Assembly: GCA_002402965.1 (NCBI GenBank)
Contig: DHGW01000002.1
Coordinates: 1 to 17,110, forward strand
DNA from: Bacteroidales bacterium UBA4788
GTDB lineage: Bacteria; Bacteroidota; Bacteroidia; Bacteroidales; VadinHA17
DNA: 17,110 bases
Reading direction: 5' to 3'
The notes under the pieces were generated by a model. The model was not told the DNA's origin, made no database searches, and saw only the letters and a program-made list of their open reading frames with translations. Below, one piece after another: positions 5,803 through 14,043 of this stretch (positions are counted from its first letter, which is position 1; each line of letters begins with the position of its first letter). Both the position numbers and the translations under genes were made by a program.

Positions 5803-7467
5803 ATGAAAAAGACAATTTTACCTGTGGCAATCATCCTGATGCTGATTGCCGTCTCGTGTAACGTTTCAACTCAAACATCTGATATGATTATTACAAATGC
5901 CCGGATATGGACGGGGAACGCGGAACAGCCTTATGCGGAGGCAATGGCTGTCTCCGGGGACACGATAGTTTCCATTGGCAGCAACCGTGAAGTATTGAAG
6001 TATAAATCAGGCGCTGATACCGTCATTGACCTTGGTGGCAGGTTTGTTGCTCCGGGATTCATTGACTCGCACCTTCACCTGCTGCAGGGCGGATCAAACC
6101 TGGCCTCCGTGCAGCTGAGGGATGCCTCAACGCCTGAGGAATTCATAAGACGGATAAAGGAATATGCCGCAACTCTTAAGCCAGGGACATGGATTCTAGG
6201 GGGCGACTGGGACGGGATGGGCTGGGAGAGTCTCCCGCAGAAGGAATGGATTGATTCGGTCACGCCGGATAATCCGGTTTTTGTCTCGCGGCTTGACGGG
6301 CATATGGCTCTGGCCAACTCGCTGGCCATGAAGCTTGCTGGCGTAGACCGCAAGGTAAAGGATGTCTCCGGCGGGACAATCACTCGTGACAGCGGCGGCG
6401 ATCCGACAGGCATTTTCAAGGACAATGCTATGGATCTTATTTCTGTCAAAATCCCTGAACAGTCTGAGGAGGAAGTTGACAGGGCAATTATTGCAGCGAT
6501 GCATTACCTTGCCTCAAACGGTGTCACTTCGGCGCATGCAGTTGATGCTGCTGCCTATGCTGATGCCCTGGAACGGGTACGTGCACGGGGTGAACAGATA
6601 ACCCGCCTCTATTACCTGCAGACAATCAGCAGGTGGAAGGATATGAAGGAGCAGGTTGAGCGTGAAGGGCGCGGTGACAGGTGGATAAGCACCGGGGGAG
6701 TCAAGGGATTCGTTGACGGCTCGCTGGGTTCGCACACTGCGGCATTCCTTGAGCCGTACACCGATCTTCAGACAGATACAGGCCTCTTTGTGAACAGTGA
6801 AGAGGACCTCTACAAGTGGATCCTGGAATCCGACAGGGCCGGGCTGCAGGTGGTGATCCATGCAATTGGAGACAGGGCAATCAATTTCCTGCTTAATGCC
6901 TATGAGAAGGTGGCTGCCGAGAACGGGGAGCGCGACAGGCGGTTCAGGATCGAACACTCGCAGCATATAGCACCCGCGGATATTGAGAGGTACGGTAAGC
7001 TTAAGGTGATTGCGAGCATGCAGCCGTATCATGCAATTGACGACGGCCGGTGGGCTGAAGAATACATCGGTCCGGAGCGGGTTAAGACTACATATGCATT
7101 CAGGTCGCTGCTTGACAGAGGGGCCACTCTTGCTTTCGGCAGCGACTGGTTCGTGGCGCCAGCCACACCTCTTGAAGGTATTTACGGCGCCGTGACGCGC
7201 AGGACCCTTGACGGGAAAAACCCGGAAGGATGGGTGCCTGAACAGAAGATCACTGTTGAGGAGGCACTTAAGGCGTACACAATCAATGCTGCCTATGCAT
7301 CCTTCGAAGAGGATCTGAAAGGGACCCTTGAGCCCGGGAAACTGGCCGATTTCGTTGTGCTTGACCGCGACATCACCGTCATCGACCCTGTGGAGATCTG
7401 GAATGTGAAGGCACAGCAGACCTGGGTAGGCGGGAAAAAGGTATTTGACCGGACGGAGGCACAGTAA
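5803..7467 (+). CDS. Exported YtcJ-type amidohydrolase (lipoprotein)
   Basis: A 554-residue metal-dependent hydrolase of the amidohydrolase superfamily, Amidohydro_3/YtcJ branch. The start at 5803 is chosen because it yields a clean lipoprotein signal (KKTILPVAIILMLIAVSC, Cys19). An upstream in-frame ATG at 5713 would bury that signal behind 30 residues overlapping the previous gene. Family features in order are DSHLHL (metal-binding HxH, 90-92), GHMALANS (167-173), KGFVDGSLGSHTA (301-313), VIHAIGDRA (351-359, His353), RIEHSQH (382-388), ASMQPYHA (404-411) and FGSDW with Asp448. The C-terminal PGKLADFVVLD strand closes the composite beta-sandwich. It probably cleaves an amide, N-formyl or cyclic C-N bond outside the cytoplasm; the substrate is unknown. 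It sits 13 bases after the six-TM gene and 14 before the P1 peptidase. Confidence 0.93.
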   Translation: MKKTILPVAIILMLIAVSCNVSTQTSDMIITNARIWTGNAEQPYAEAMAVSGDTIVSIGSNREVLKYKSGADTVIDLGGRFVAPGFIDSHLHLLQGGSNLASVQLRDASTPEEFIRRIKEYAATLKPGTWILGGDWDGMGWESLPQKEWIDSVTPDNPVFVSRLDGHMALANSLAMKLAGVDRKVKDVSGGTITRDSGGDPTGIFKDNAMDLISVKIPEQSEEEVDRAIIAAMHYLASNGVTSAHAVDAAAYADALERVRARGEQITRLYYLQTISRWKDMKEQVEREGRGDRWISTGGVKGFVDGSLGSHTAAFLEPYTDLQTDTGLFVNSEEDLYKWILESDRAGLQVVIHAIGDRAINFLLNAYEKVAAENGERDRRFRIEHSQHIAPADIERYGKLKVIASMQPYHAIDDGRWAEEYIGPERVKTTYAFRSLLDRGATLAFGSDWFVAPATPLEGIYGAVTRRTLDGKNPEGWVPEQKITVEEALKAYTINAAYASFEEDLKGTLEPGKLADFVVLDRDITVIDPVEIWNVKAQQTWVGGKKVFDRTEAQ

Positions 7468-7481
7468 CCAGGGTATACGTT

Positions 7482-8645
7482 ATGATTAACAGACAACTTA
7501 TCAGGACAGCGGCAGTGGTGGTGCTGTTGCTGCCGGTCCTGAACTGTCAGAACACAGATGCTCAGATGAAGAGGGCAAGAGACTACGGAATAGAGATAGG
7601 CATACTGCGTACCGGCAGTTACAATGCAATCACGGATGTTCCCGGCGTGAAGGTAGGCCAGGTGACTCTGAAGGAGGGCGACTCAGTAAGAACGGGCGTC
7701 ACGGCTATCCTGCCCCATGACGGGAACATCTTCCAGCAGAAGGTCCCTGCGGGGATCTTCGTGGGTAACGGGTTCGGCAAGCTGGCCGGGTACACCCAGG
7801 TAGAAGAGCTGGGCAACCTCGAGACCCCGGTGGTGCTGACCAACACGTTGAGTGTATCAACAGCGGTGGCTGCGGTTATAGAGCATACCCTCAGTCAGTC
7901 AGGCAATGAGAAGGTGTCAAGCGTCAATGCAGTGGTTGGCGAGACAAATGACGCCAGGATCAATGATATCAGGGGAAGACACATCACCACGGAGCATGTC
8001 CTGGAGGCTATCAGGTCTGCCACCGGCGGTCCCGTTGCCGAGGGCAATGTCGGTGCCGGGACGGGCACCGTATGCTTCGGGTTCAAGGGAGGGATCGGCA
8101 CATCGTCGCGTGTGCTGCCCGCCACCAGGGGAGGTTACACATTAGGTGTGCTGGTGCAGACGAACTACGGAGGGATACTGCAGGTCAACGGTGTGCCTGT
8201 CGGGCAGGAGCTCGGGCGTTACAGCTTCAGTACCACCGTGAATGAGTATAAGGAAGACGGATCATGCATGATTGTTGTGATGACCGATGCACCGCTGACG
8301 TCAAGGAACCTGAAGAGGCTTGGCTCCAGGGCTTTTGCCGGCATGATGCGGACGGGAGCATCGGGATCAAACGGCAGCGGGGATTATATAATTGCAGTAT
8401 CGACGGCTGAGGAGTTACGTATCCCCTACTCTTCCGAATCGATGTACGAAGAGTGGCGCGAGATCAGGAATGATGAGATGGACCTGCTTTTCCAGGCTGC
8501 TGCCGAGGCAACCGAGGAGGCCATTATCAACTCGCTCTTTACCGCTGAGACAACAAAGGCCAGGAACGGTATGATCATAGAGGCGCTACCCGTTGAGAAG
8601 ACGCTGGAGATACTCCGGAAATACAACAGGCTCAAGGAAAAATGA
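7482..8645 (+). CDS. Exported P1-family (DmpA/S58-like) peptidase
   Basis: A 387-residue N-terminal-nucleophile hydrolase of the DmpA/beta-aminopeptidase family, which self-cleaves into alpha and beta chains. Recognisable blocks are AITDVPGVKVG (49-59), GNGFGKLAGY (95-104), VVGETNDARINDI (151-163), GAGTGTVCFGFKGGIGTSSR (191-210) and GVLVQTNYGG (222-231). The segment EDGSCMIVVMTDAPL (258-272) contains the cleavage site expected between Gly260 and Ser261, which frees Ser261 as nucleophile. An N-terminal hydrophobic segment (7-20) followed by NCQNTDAQ suggests export, either as a lipoprotein on Cys22 (weak lipobox) or by cleavage at DA|Q. It follows the amidohydrolase by 14 bases, so both hydrolases are likely made together. 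Members release N-terminal D-residues, beta-residues or amides; which one applies here is unknown. Confidence 0.92.
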   Translation: MINRQLIRTAAVVVLLLPVLNCQNTDAQMKRARDYGIEIGILRTGSYNAITDVPGVKVGQVTLKEGDSVRTGVTAILPHDGNIFQQKVPAGIFVGNGFGKLAGYTQVEELGNLETPVVLTNTLSVSTAVAAVIEHTLSQSGNEKVSSVNAVVGETNDARINDIRGRHITTEHVLEAIRSATGGPVAEGNVGAGTGTVCFGFKGGIGTSSRVLPATRGGYTLGVLVQTNYGGILQVNGVPVGQELGRYSFSTTVNEYKEDGSCMIVVMTDAPLTSRNLKRLGSRAFAGMMRTGASGSNGSGDYIIAVSTAEELRIPYSSESMYEEWREIRNDEMDLLFQAAAEATEEAIINSLFTAETTKARNGMIIEALPVEKTLEILRKYNRLKEK

Positions 8646-8697
8646 TCCGGGGCTCTCGCCGGCACAGAAGGTGGCATCCGGCATGAAGATGGCAAAA

Positions 8698-9481
8698 ATG
8701 TTTAAAAGCAATTTCTATTAGAATAATACTAATCCTTTCAGCCTGTCTGCTGCTGGCTTCATGTTCAACAAAACAATCGGGAAAGAATATGTTTGCAGGA
8801 CTTGATTCATTGCTTACAGCCAAATTCAGGGCTGATGAGCCCGGAGAGGCACTCCTTGTCATGAAGGGTGACAGCATCGTTTACACGAAATGTATCGGAC
8901 TGGCCGACCTTAAGACGAGGGAGGAGATCACCACGAACACCCTTTTCAATCTGGGCTCCATCTCCAAGACCTTTGTGGCCAATGGGATACTCATCCTGAA
9001 GGAAGAGGGCAAGCTCACCATTTCTGACCCGATGAGCATGTATTTTCCGGAATTCAAAAGCAGGGAGATAGCTGATGCAGTGACAATCACCCATCTCCTC
9101 GCGCACACCTAGGGATTGCCTGACAACAGGCCTGTAAGTGAAAACCCGGAGTATTTCATCACTGCAAAGGATTATGAGAATTTCGCTCCGGTGATGCAAG
9201 CCGGGAAGCTGAACTTCTCGCCCGGGGAGAAATATGAATATTCAAATCCGGCCTTTAATGGCCTGGCGCTCATCATTGAGAAGGTGAGTGGTAAAAAAAA
9301 CGACTCCGGCTTCAGATTTGTTTATTATACCGGTGACCAGGGCGGATTCAGGGCATTCTATTTCTCAATCCCGGAAAAGGATCTGCTCTATATCGGGCTC
9401 TTCAACAGGCCGCCGGAAGACCTGGACGGCATAATCAGAACCGGGCTGACTTTGCTCAGGCAGAATAAGTGGCTGGATTAA
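8698..9481 (+). pseudogene. Decayed serine beta-lactamase-family lipoprotein (three lesions)
   Basis: Remnant of a class C beta-lactamase/penicillin-binding-family serine hydrolase lipoprotein, normally over 300 residues of catalytic domain. Lesion 1: from ATG 8698 the frame reads MFKSNFY then TAG. Removing one T near 8718 would continue into RIILILSACLLLASC, a textbook lipoprotein signal. Lesion 2: the conserved HT-S-G motif reads HLLAHT, TAG (9110-9112), GLPD in the same frame, so the serine codon is now a stop. Lesion 3: YSNPAFNGLALIIEKVSGKK jumps at an A8 tract (about 9294-9301) to DSGFRFVYYTGDQGG. That leaves only about 29 residues between the Tyr-Ser-Asn motif and the C-terminal HTG-like motif, where intact enzymes have well over 100. 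The nucleophile motif SISK remains. It is 52 bases after the peptidase gene and was probably once part of that cluster. A functional short product is unlikely. Confidence 0.9.
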
Positions 9482-9526
9482 TGCCAGCGGTGTCACCCGC
9501 TCCCTGTCAATAAGCTGTGCGTTGAG

Positions 9527-9568
9527 TAGCCCCGGGTGGCACACCGGGTCAGGCTAAAAAAATTTTTT
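9527..9568 (+). terminator. Strong hairpin with A7-T6 tail
   Basis: TAGCC (9527-9531) pairs with GGCTA (9552-9556). Inside it a GC-rich arm, CCGGGTG against CACCGG with one bulged G, pairs around a GCA loop. A7 then T6 (to 9568) follow. Position 46 bases after the pseudogene stop fits an intrinsic terminator for the upstream hydrolase transcript. The T-tract merges into the promoter-like DNA of the antiporter gene. Confidence 0.6.
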
Positions 9569-9570
9569 GT

Positions 9571-9578
9571 TATTTTTG
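9571..9578 (+). promoter_or_regulatory. Candidate -7 element (TATTTTTG) next to the antiporter start
   Basis: TATTTTTG fits the Bacteroidota TAnnTTTG consensus and ends four bases before the ATG at 9583. If it is the promoter, transcription would begin at or within a few bases of the start codon, giving a leaderless or nearly leaderless message. No clear -33 TTTG box is visible at the right distance, because the terminator hairpin occupies that area, so this is tentative. Confidence 0.35.
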
Positions 9579-9582
9579 CGCC

Positions 9583-10536
9583 ATGACACTTCAGATACTT
9601 CTTTTACTGGCAGGCCTGGCATTGCTGATTGCCGGAGCCGAGTGGCTGGTTAGTGGCGCTTCTTCACTCGCAAGAAAATTCAAAGTCTCGGATCTCACTA
9701 TCGGTTTGACAGTTGTTGCATTCGGCACCTCTGCCCCCGAGCTGGTGGTGAACCTCTTTGCCTCCGCCACCGACCACCAGGACATTTTCTTCGGGAACAT
9801 ACTGGGAAGTAACAATTTCAATCTCTTCATCATACTTGGCCTCGCAGGGATGATTCTTCCGCTCAAGGTGCAGGTAAGCACAGTCTGGAAGGAGATACCG
9901 ATGTCGCTTGCGGCTCTTGTGATCTTCTACATCCTGGTGCATATCCCTTCCCCGGGAGGTGGTATGATGCTTGGAAGGATTGACGGATTGATACTCCTCG
10001 GGTTGTTTGGATTGTTCCAGTACTATATCTACAGGCAGATCAAGGAGTACAAGCCTGAGGAGTCCGCCCATAAGCCTACAGGACCGCTGTTCAGGATGAT
10101 TGCTTTTATCATCATCGGGCTTGCAGGACTTGTCCTGGGAGGAAAGCTTGTTCTTGACAACGCGGTTCAAATAGCCAAAGCATTGGGAGTCAGCGAGAAG
10201 GTCATCGGTCTGACAATCATTGCCGCAGGTACTTCGCTGCCGGAACTGGCTACTTCTGTTGTAGCTGCCATCAGGAAGAATGCCGACATCGCTGTAGGTA
10301 ACATTGTTGGTTCGAATATCTTTAATCTCCTGCTTATAGGCGGAACTGTATCAGTAGTAAGTCCCGTCAAATACAATTCAATCTTTGATACGGACTTCTA
10401 CATTCTGGCAGGTGGAACCATCCTGCTCTTCATCAACCTGGTAAGCTGGAGGAAACACAGGCTTGACAGGTGGGAAGCTGCATTTCTGCTGTCGTTTTAT
10501 GTCGGCTATACTGTGTACCTTATATCCAGGCAGTAG
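9583..10536 (+). CDS. Calcium/sodium antiporter (CaCA family, YrbG-like)
   Basis: A 317-residue integral membrane antiporter with the two inverted alpha repeats of the Ca2+/cation antiporter superfamily. Repeat alpha-1 is FGTSAPELVVN (47-57) followed by GNILGSNNFN (71-80). Repeat alpha-2 is GTSLPELATSVVAAI (216-230) followed by GNIVGSNIFN (239-248). The ion-binding acids are Glu53 and Glu221. About ten hydrophobic helices are split by a short charged loop near residues 151-167 (RQIKEYKPEESAHKP), much shorter than the regulatory loop of eukaryotic exchangers. Length and architecture match bacterial YrbG-type proteins. It exchanges Ca2+ or a similar cation against Na+ or H+ at the inner membrane. 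It is flanked by a terminator upstream and a convergent gene downstream, so it is probably monocistronic. Confidence 0.93.
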   Translation: MTLQILLLLAGLALLIAGAEWLVSGASSLARKFKVSDLTIGLTVVAFGTSAPELVVNLFASATDHQDIFFGNILGSNNFNLFIILGLAGMILPLKVQVSTVWKEIPMSLAALVIFYILVHIPSPGGGMMLGRIDGLILLGLFGLFQYYIYRQIKEYKPEESAHKPTGPLFRMIAFIIIGLAGLVLGGKLVLDNAVQIAKALGVSEKVIGLTIIAAGTSLPELATSVVAAIRKNADIAVGNIVGSNIFNLLLIGGTVSVVSPVKYNSIFDTDFYILAGGTILLFINLVSWRKHRLDRWEAAFLLSFYVGYTVYLISRQ

Positions 10537-10564
10537 CACAACCTGAAGGGAAGGCAACTTTTTA

Positions 10565-10604
10565 CTTCAGTAATCTGTACCAATACTAATCTGAAGCCTT
10601 TTTT
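10565..10604 (+). terminator. Weak candidate terminator after the antiporter gene
   Basis: CTTCAG (10565-10570) can pair with CTGAAG (10591-10596), followed by CC and TTTTTT (10599-10604), in the 89-base gap between convergent genes. The 20-base loop is long and the stem only six pairs, so this is a modest candidate. The rest of the gap shows nothing else. Confidence 0.3.
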
Positions 10605-10625
10605 ACTACTTTCCATATCTCCTGT

Positions 10626-12494
10626 TCACAATTCAGGTGGATATGCTCCAACATAGGGTTTAGTTCTTTTACTAAGCTTCAAGAGTGACCTGATATCAGC
10701 AGGCAGGTTTGCGGCAATGTTATGTCCCGGGAATCCGGGAAGCAGTCTGTAGTTGTCAAGCTCCGGGCTGTTGAAGGGAGTCTGATCTGTCAGAAGCAGG
10801 CTCTTCGTCCCGAACCCTGGATAAAGCCTGTTGAGTTCTGCCGGTGAGTCCATCGCCGTTATGCACTGTTCATTCTGAGCCGGGCTCCAGAGAATGAGGG
10901 GCATCCCCTTACGCTCCCCGTTTTTCACGTACACATTGTTATCAATAGCGCTGAACTGCGGATCGCGAAGGCGATCGCACAGCATTGCCCGCTGCCAGAC
11001 AAATAGATGAGGCCTGTTCAGTGATGCATCGGCCACCATGAGGTTATTGACAAAAACATGACCATCGCGTTCTTCCACATCCGGTCCCGTTGCCGGGTGC
11101 CACCCGAAGTGGTCACCCACGGCGCTGCGCTCGCTGCGGCTCACGCAGGCAGTGCTGTTGACGAGGGTATTGTTGTACATCTTCGCATCACAGCTGTTAA
11201 GGATATGAATACCCAGTTCGCAGTTGACAAAAACGTTGCCAGCACAGATGGCACCTTTGGATATTTCGAAGAAGAAGCCGCTCTCACTGGGCCATGTCTG
11301 CAGATATGAGACGGCCCTGCCGGTCAGCCCGACGTTCTCCACCCAGTTGTTCGTGAAGACGGCATCGACATTGCCGACATCATACCAGATGCCGTTTGAG
11401 TAAGGCAGGTCCGTGACGAGGTTGTCATTGCAGGTCACACGGTAGCACTGGTTGAATATCTTCACTGCTGCCGGATAGTATCCGGAGATGCGCTCAATAT
11501 TGTTTCGGGTAAAGATATTTTTCTCAAGCAGTACATCGGATGAGCTGAGAATATATATGCCCTCAGTGCTCGTATCACTCACCCTGCAATTTCTGATTGT
11601 AAGTTTATCGCCCCTCAGGTAAGCTGCAACGCGTGAGCAAAATGAAATTGTGCAGTGCTCGAGGGTGGTTCCCACAACGTCCTTACCGTGTTCTGACTCG
11701 GGTGATATGCCCTCGGGGTTTTTGCCATCGAACTCCAACGCCCTGTAGGCGTACTGGGTAAATGTGATACCCCTGATTACAGGCCCCTTGCCGTCGGAGG
11801 GCCTGCCATGGCACTCGCCGGAGATACGGTGTATGGCAACGTTGTATGAAGTAATTTCAACAATTTTATTTTTAGGGTCGGTTCCGATGTATACGAGCCC
11901 TGTGCTGTAATCGATGAAGAAGCTGTTTTCATTCACCTCGCCCTCAAAGCCTGCTGACTGGAGGAACCATCCGTCGATAAATACCATGTCATCATTAAAC
12001 CTGTGGAGGGGTGTATCCTTTCCGCTTTGGAGCCTCTGCCACCAGCTTTCCGGTGCCGAGGGAAAGAGACGGTCCCATTTTGTCACCCAGAGGCCGTTCC
12101 CGATATCTCTCCACTGGGTTGCTACAGCTGATCCCTTCAGTACCGGAAGCTCGTCCCGGTAAGGCTGCATTATTATGCCCTGGTTAAGAAGCAGGTCTCC
12201 CGTTCTGTAGGTGCCTCCGCGAAGAATGACTACGTCGCCTGTCACGGCTGTGGATATTGCTGTCTCAATTGTTGAGGGGGCAGAAGCAGTTTCACCGGGA
12301 GCATTTTTATCTCCGTCAGGGGCCACATAAAAGATCCTTCCGGTATTCTGAGGCACCGGCCATGACTGCCTTACGGGCCCGTAAGGACCGCCGGATGGCT
12401 GTGCCTGTACCTTGGTCAGGGAGGCAACAATGAGGGCGGCGATTGCTGCTGTCCGGAAAAAAGCAGTTAACTTTAGTGAGCGATCCTTGTTCAT
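10626..12494 (-). CDS. Secreted right-handed parallel beta-helix protein
   Basis: A 622-residue exported protein. The signal peptide is about residues 1-31 (hydrophobic core TAAIAALIVASL, cleavage near VQA|Q). The segment YVAPDGDKNAPGE...A.STIETAISTAVTGDVVILRGGTYR (about 56-98) is the N-terminal cap typical of pectate-lyase-like and DUF1565-type beta-helix proteins. Residues about 230-450 contain the stacked turns: short strands with periodic I/V/F and Asn ladders (RGITFTQYAYRALEF, LEHCTISFCSRV, LTIRNCRVSDTS, VLLEKNIFTRNN, AVFTNNWVENVG, NTLVNSTACV). Such folds bind or cleave polysaccharides; I cannot assign lyase, hydrolase or epimerase activity, and no dockerin or sorting domain is seen at the C-terminus. 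It stands alone, divergent from the thioredoxin-like gene and convergent with the antiporter. Confidence 0.88.
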   Translation of the reverse strand: MNKDRSLKLTAFFRTAAIAALIVASLTKVQAQPSGGPYGPVRQSWPVPQNTGRIFYVAPDGDKNAPGETASAPSTIETAISTAVTGDVVILRGGTYRTGDLLLNQGIIMQPYRDELPVLKGSAVATQWRDIGNGLWVTKWDRLFPSAPESWWQRLQSGKDTPLHRFNDDMVFIDGWFLQSAGFEGEVNENSFFIDYSTGLVYIGTDPKNKIVEITSYNVAIHRISGECHGRPSDGKGPVIRGITFTQYAYRALEFDGKNPEGISPESEHGKDVVGTTLEHCTISFCSRVAAYLRGDKLTIRNCRVSDTSTEGIYILSSSDVLLEKNIFTRNNIERISGYYPAAVKIFNQCYRVTCNDNLVTDLPYSNGIWYDVGNVDAVFTNNWVENVGLTGRAVSYLQTWPSESGFFFEISKGAICAGNVFVNCELGIHILNSCDAKMYNNTLVNSTACVSRSERSAVGDHFGWHPATGPDVEERDGHVFVNNLMVADASLNRPHLFVWQRAMLCDRLRDPQFSAIDNNVYVKNGERKGMPLILWSPAQNEQCITAMDSPAELNRLYPGFGTKSLLLTDQTPFNSPELDNYRLLPGFPGHNIAANLPADIRSLLKLSKRTKPYVGAYPPEL

Positions 12495-12529
12495 ATTACA
12501 GGGTGTTTATGTTATGAAACCAATTTAAT

Positions 12530-12550
12530 AAAGTTATGAAACTTTAAAGT
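12530..12550. promoter_or_regulatory. Inverted repeats in the divergent intergenic region
   Basis: AAAGTT (12530-12535) and AACTTT (12540-12545) are inverted around ATGA, and ACTTTAAAGT (12541-12550) is a perfect ten-base palindrome overlapping the second arm. They lie in the 75-base gap between the divergent beta-helix and thioredoxin-like genes, where promoters for both must sit. A regulator site is plausible, but the AT-rich composition also allows chance. Confidence 0.3.
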
Positions 12551-12569
12551 ACCGGAAAACAAAAAGAAG

Positions 12570-13157
12570 ATGACTATGAGTTATACACTACAACCCGGAC
12601 AAAAGGCTCCGGATTTCAGGCTCCCCGCCACCGACGGCAGGGAATACATCCTTTCAGACTTTGATAATCACCCGTACCTGGTGGTATTCTTCACATGTAA
12701 CCATTGTCCGTATGTAATCGGCTCTGACGAGGTGACCCGAGCCACCGCAGAGAAGTTCCGTGATGCAGGGGTGGCCTTCGTTGGCATCAACTCCAACAGC
12801 GAAAGGACCTATGAGGAGGACAGCTTTCCCAATATGGTAAAACGGATGGAGGAGCACAATTTCCCATGGAAATACCTTTATGATAAGGATCAGACGGTGG
12901 TTAAGGCATATGGCGGGCTTAAAACGCCACACTTCTTCGTATTCAACATTGACCGCACCCTGGTCTATACCGGCAGGGGCGTCGACTCACCCCGCGACAC
13001 CTCGCGTATGACCGTCAATGATCTTGAGAGGACGCTTGAGGAGATGATCTCCGGCAGGGAGATCTCCGTGCCGGTCACAAATCCCATTGGCTGCAACATC
13101 AAGTGGGAAGGGCGTGATGCGAAGTGGATGCCCCCGGAAGCATGTGACCTGGTATGA
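12570..13157 (+). CDS. Thioredoxin-like (redoxin-domain) cytosolic protein
   Basis: A 195-residue redoxin/AhpC-TSA-type thioredoxin-fold protein without signal peptide. The opening PGQKAPDFRLPATDG is typical of this superfamily. The active site is FTCNHCPYV with Cys43 and Cys46, and the cis-proline region is GLKTPHFFVF. The C-terminal third (VTNPIGCNIKWEG) carries a conserved-looking extra cysteine. This CNHCPY subgroup is widespread in bacteria as 'thioredoxin family protein' and is probably a disulfide reductase or thiol peroxidase-like enzyme; its partner is unknown. The start at 12570 is used, and a second ATG at 12576 would remove only two residues. Its stop overlaps the next gene's start as ATGA, indicating translational coupling to the ABC ATPase. 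Confidence 0.88.
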   Translation: MTMSYTLQPGQKAPDFRLPATDGREYILSDFDNHPYLVVFFTCNHCPYVIGSDEVTRATAEKFRDAGVAFVGINSNSERTYEEDSFPNMVKRMEEHNFPWKYLYDKDQTVVKAYGGLKTPHFFVFNIDRTLVYTGRGVDSPRDTSRMTVNDLERTLEEMISGREISVPVTNPIGCNIKWEGRDAKWMPPEACDLV

Positions 13158-14041
13158 GCACCCCGGCTATTCAGATCACGGACCTGACGAAGAGATACGG
13201 TAAAGACCGTGGGATTGAAAACGCCAACATGCAGGTAGAAGAGGGTGAGATATTTGGCTTCATCGGTCCCAACGGAGCCGGCAAATCGACTACAATCAGG
13301 GTGCTGCTTAATCTCCTCTTCCCCACATCCGGTAAAGCCCGGATAATGGGAATGGATGTGGTGCGGGATTCAAAAGAGATAAAGCTAAAAACCGGGTACG
13401 TTCCCTCCGATGCCAATGCTTACCCGCATATGGAGGCCGGGAAATTTCTAAGGTATTGCGGCAGGTTCTTCAGCCCTGACGGCAATGAGAGGAGAATCAA
13501 TGAAAAGACGGAACTGTTTGAGGTAGACCGTAAAAGGAAGATTGGCGATCTCTCCTTGGGGAACAGGAAGAAAATTTCAATCATCCAGAGCCTCCTGCAT
13601 GAACCGCGACTTCTTATAGTTGACGAACCTACAACGGGCCTTGATCTGCTGATGCAAGCCAGGTTCTTTGAGCTGCTCAAATCAGAGAACCGCAGGGGTA
13701 TGACCGTATTCTATTCGTCTCACACGCTCAGCGATGTGCAGATGCTGTGCAAACGGGTGGCAATCATCAGGGAGGGCAGGATCATCAAGGTGGAAGAGAT
13801 AGAGACTCTCAGAAAGAGGCAGCTGAAGAAAATATTCATCGAATTCGGAAGCGCGGTGGACAACTCACTTACAGGATTGCCCGGGATTGAGGGTGCGCCC
13901 CTCGTTTCAGGAAGGAGTGTAAGATTCCTTTATTCCGGAGAGATCAACCAGCTCCTTTCAGTGCTCAGCAGCAGGAACATCGCTGACATGACAGCAGAGG
14001 AACCATCGCTTGAGGAGATTTTCATGCACTACTACAACTAA
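13154..14041 (+). CDS. ABC-2-type transporter ATP-binding protein
   Basis: A 295-residue ABC ATPase that would power the permease encoded next. Visible motifs are Walker A GPNGAGKST (38-46), a Q-loop region reading GYVPSDANAY (81-90) with no glutamine, a variant signature LSLGNRKK (133-140), Walker B LLIVDEP (153-159) followed by the D-loop TGLD, and the switch His190 in YSSH. Residues after about 215 form a C-terminal accessory domain as in bacitracin-, lantibiotic- or Ecs-type exporters. The LS-x-GN signature is common in that subgroup rather than a defect. The 4-base overlap with the thioredoxin-like gene and the 12-base gap to the permease show one operon. The substrate is unknown. Confidence 0.93.
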   Translation: MSTPAIQITDLTKRYGKDRGIENANMQVEEGEIFGFIGPNGAGKSTTIRVLLNLLFPTSGKARIMGMDVVRDSKEIKLKTGYVPSDANAYPHMEAGKFLRYCGRFFSPDGNERRINEKTELFEVDRKRKIGDLSLGNRKKISIIQSLLHEPRLLIVDEPTTGLDLLMQARFFELLKSENRRGMTVFYSSHTLSDVQMLCKRVAIIREGRIIKVEEIETLRKRQLKKIFIEFGSAVDNSLTGLPGIEGAPLVSGRSVRFLYSGEINQLLSVLSSRNIADMTAEEPSLEEIFMHYYN

Positions 14042-14043
14042 CC

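Noticed and set aside
6514..7032. A 172-codon minus-strand frame opposite the amidohydrolase
   Set aside because: It is antisense to the conserved catalytic core of the amidohydrolase and has no recognisable domain.
8789..9112. Reading the serine hydrolase TAG at 9110 as a recoded sense codon
   Set aside because: The same gene also has a signal-peptide frameshift and a large internal deletion, so simple decay explains all of it. Other genes in the window end normally, including on TAG (for example 10536).
9664..10170. A 168-codon minus-strand frame opposite the antiporter
   Set aside because: It lies wholly antisense to a clearly conserved membrane protein, has highly polar low-information sequence, and shows no start signal or motif.
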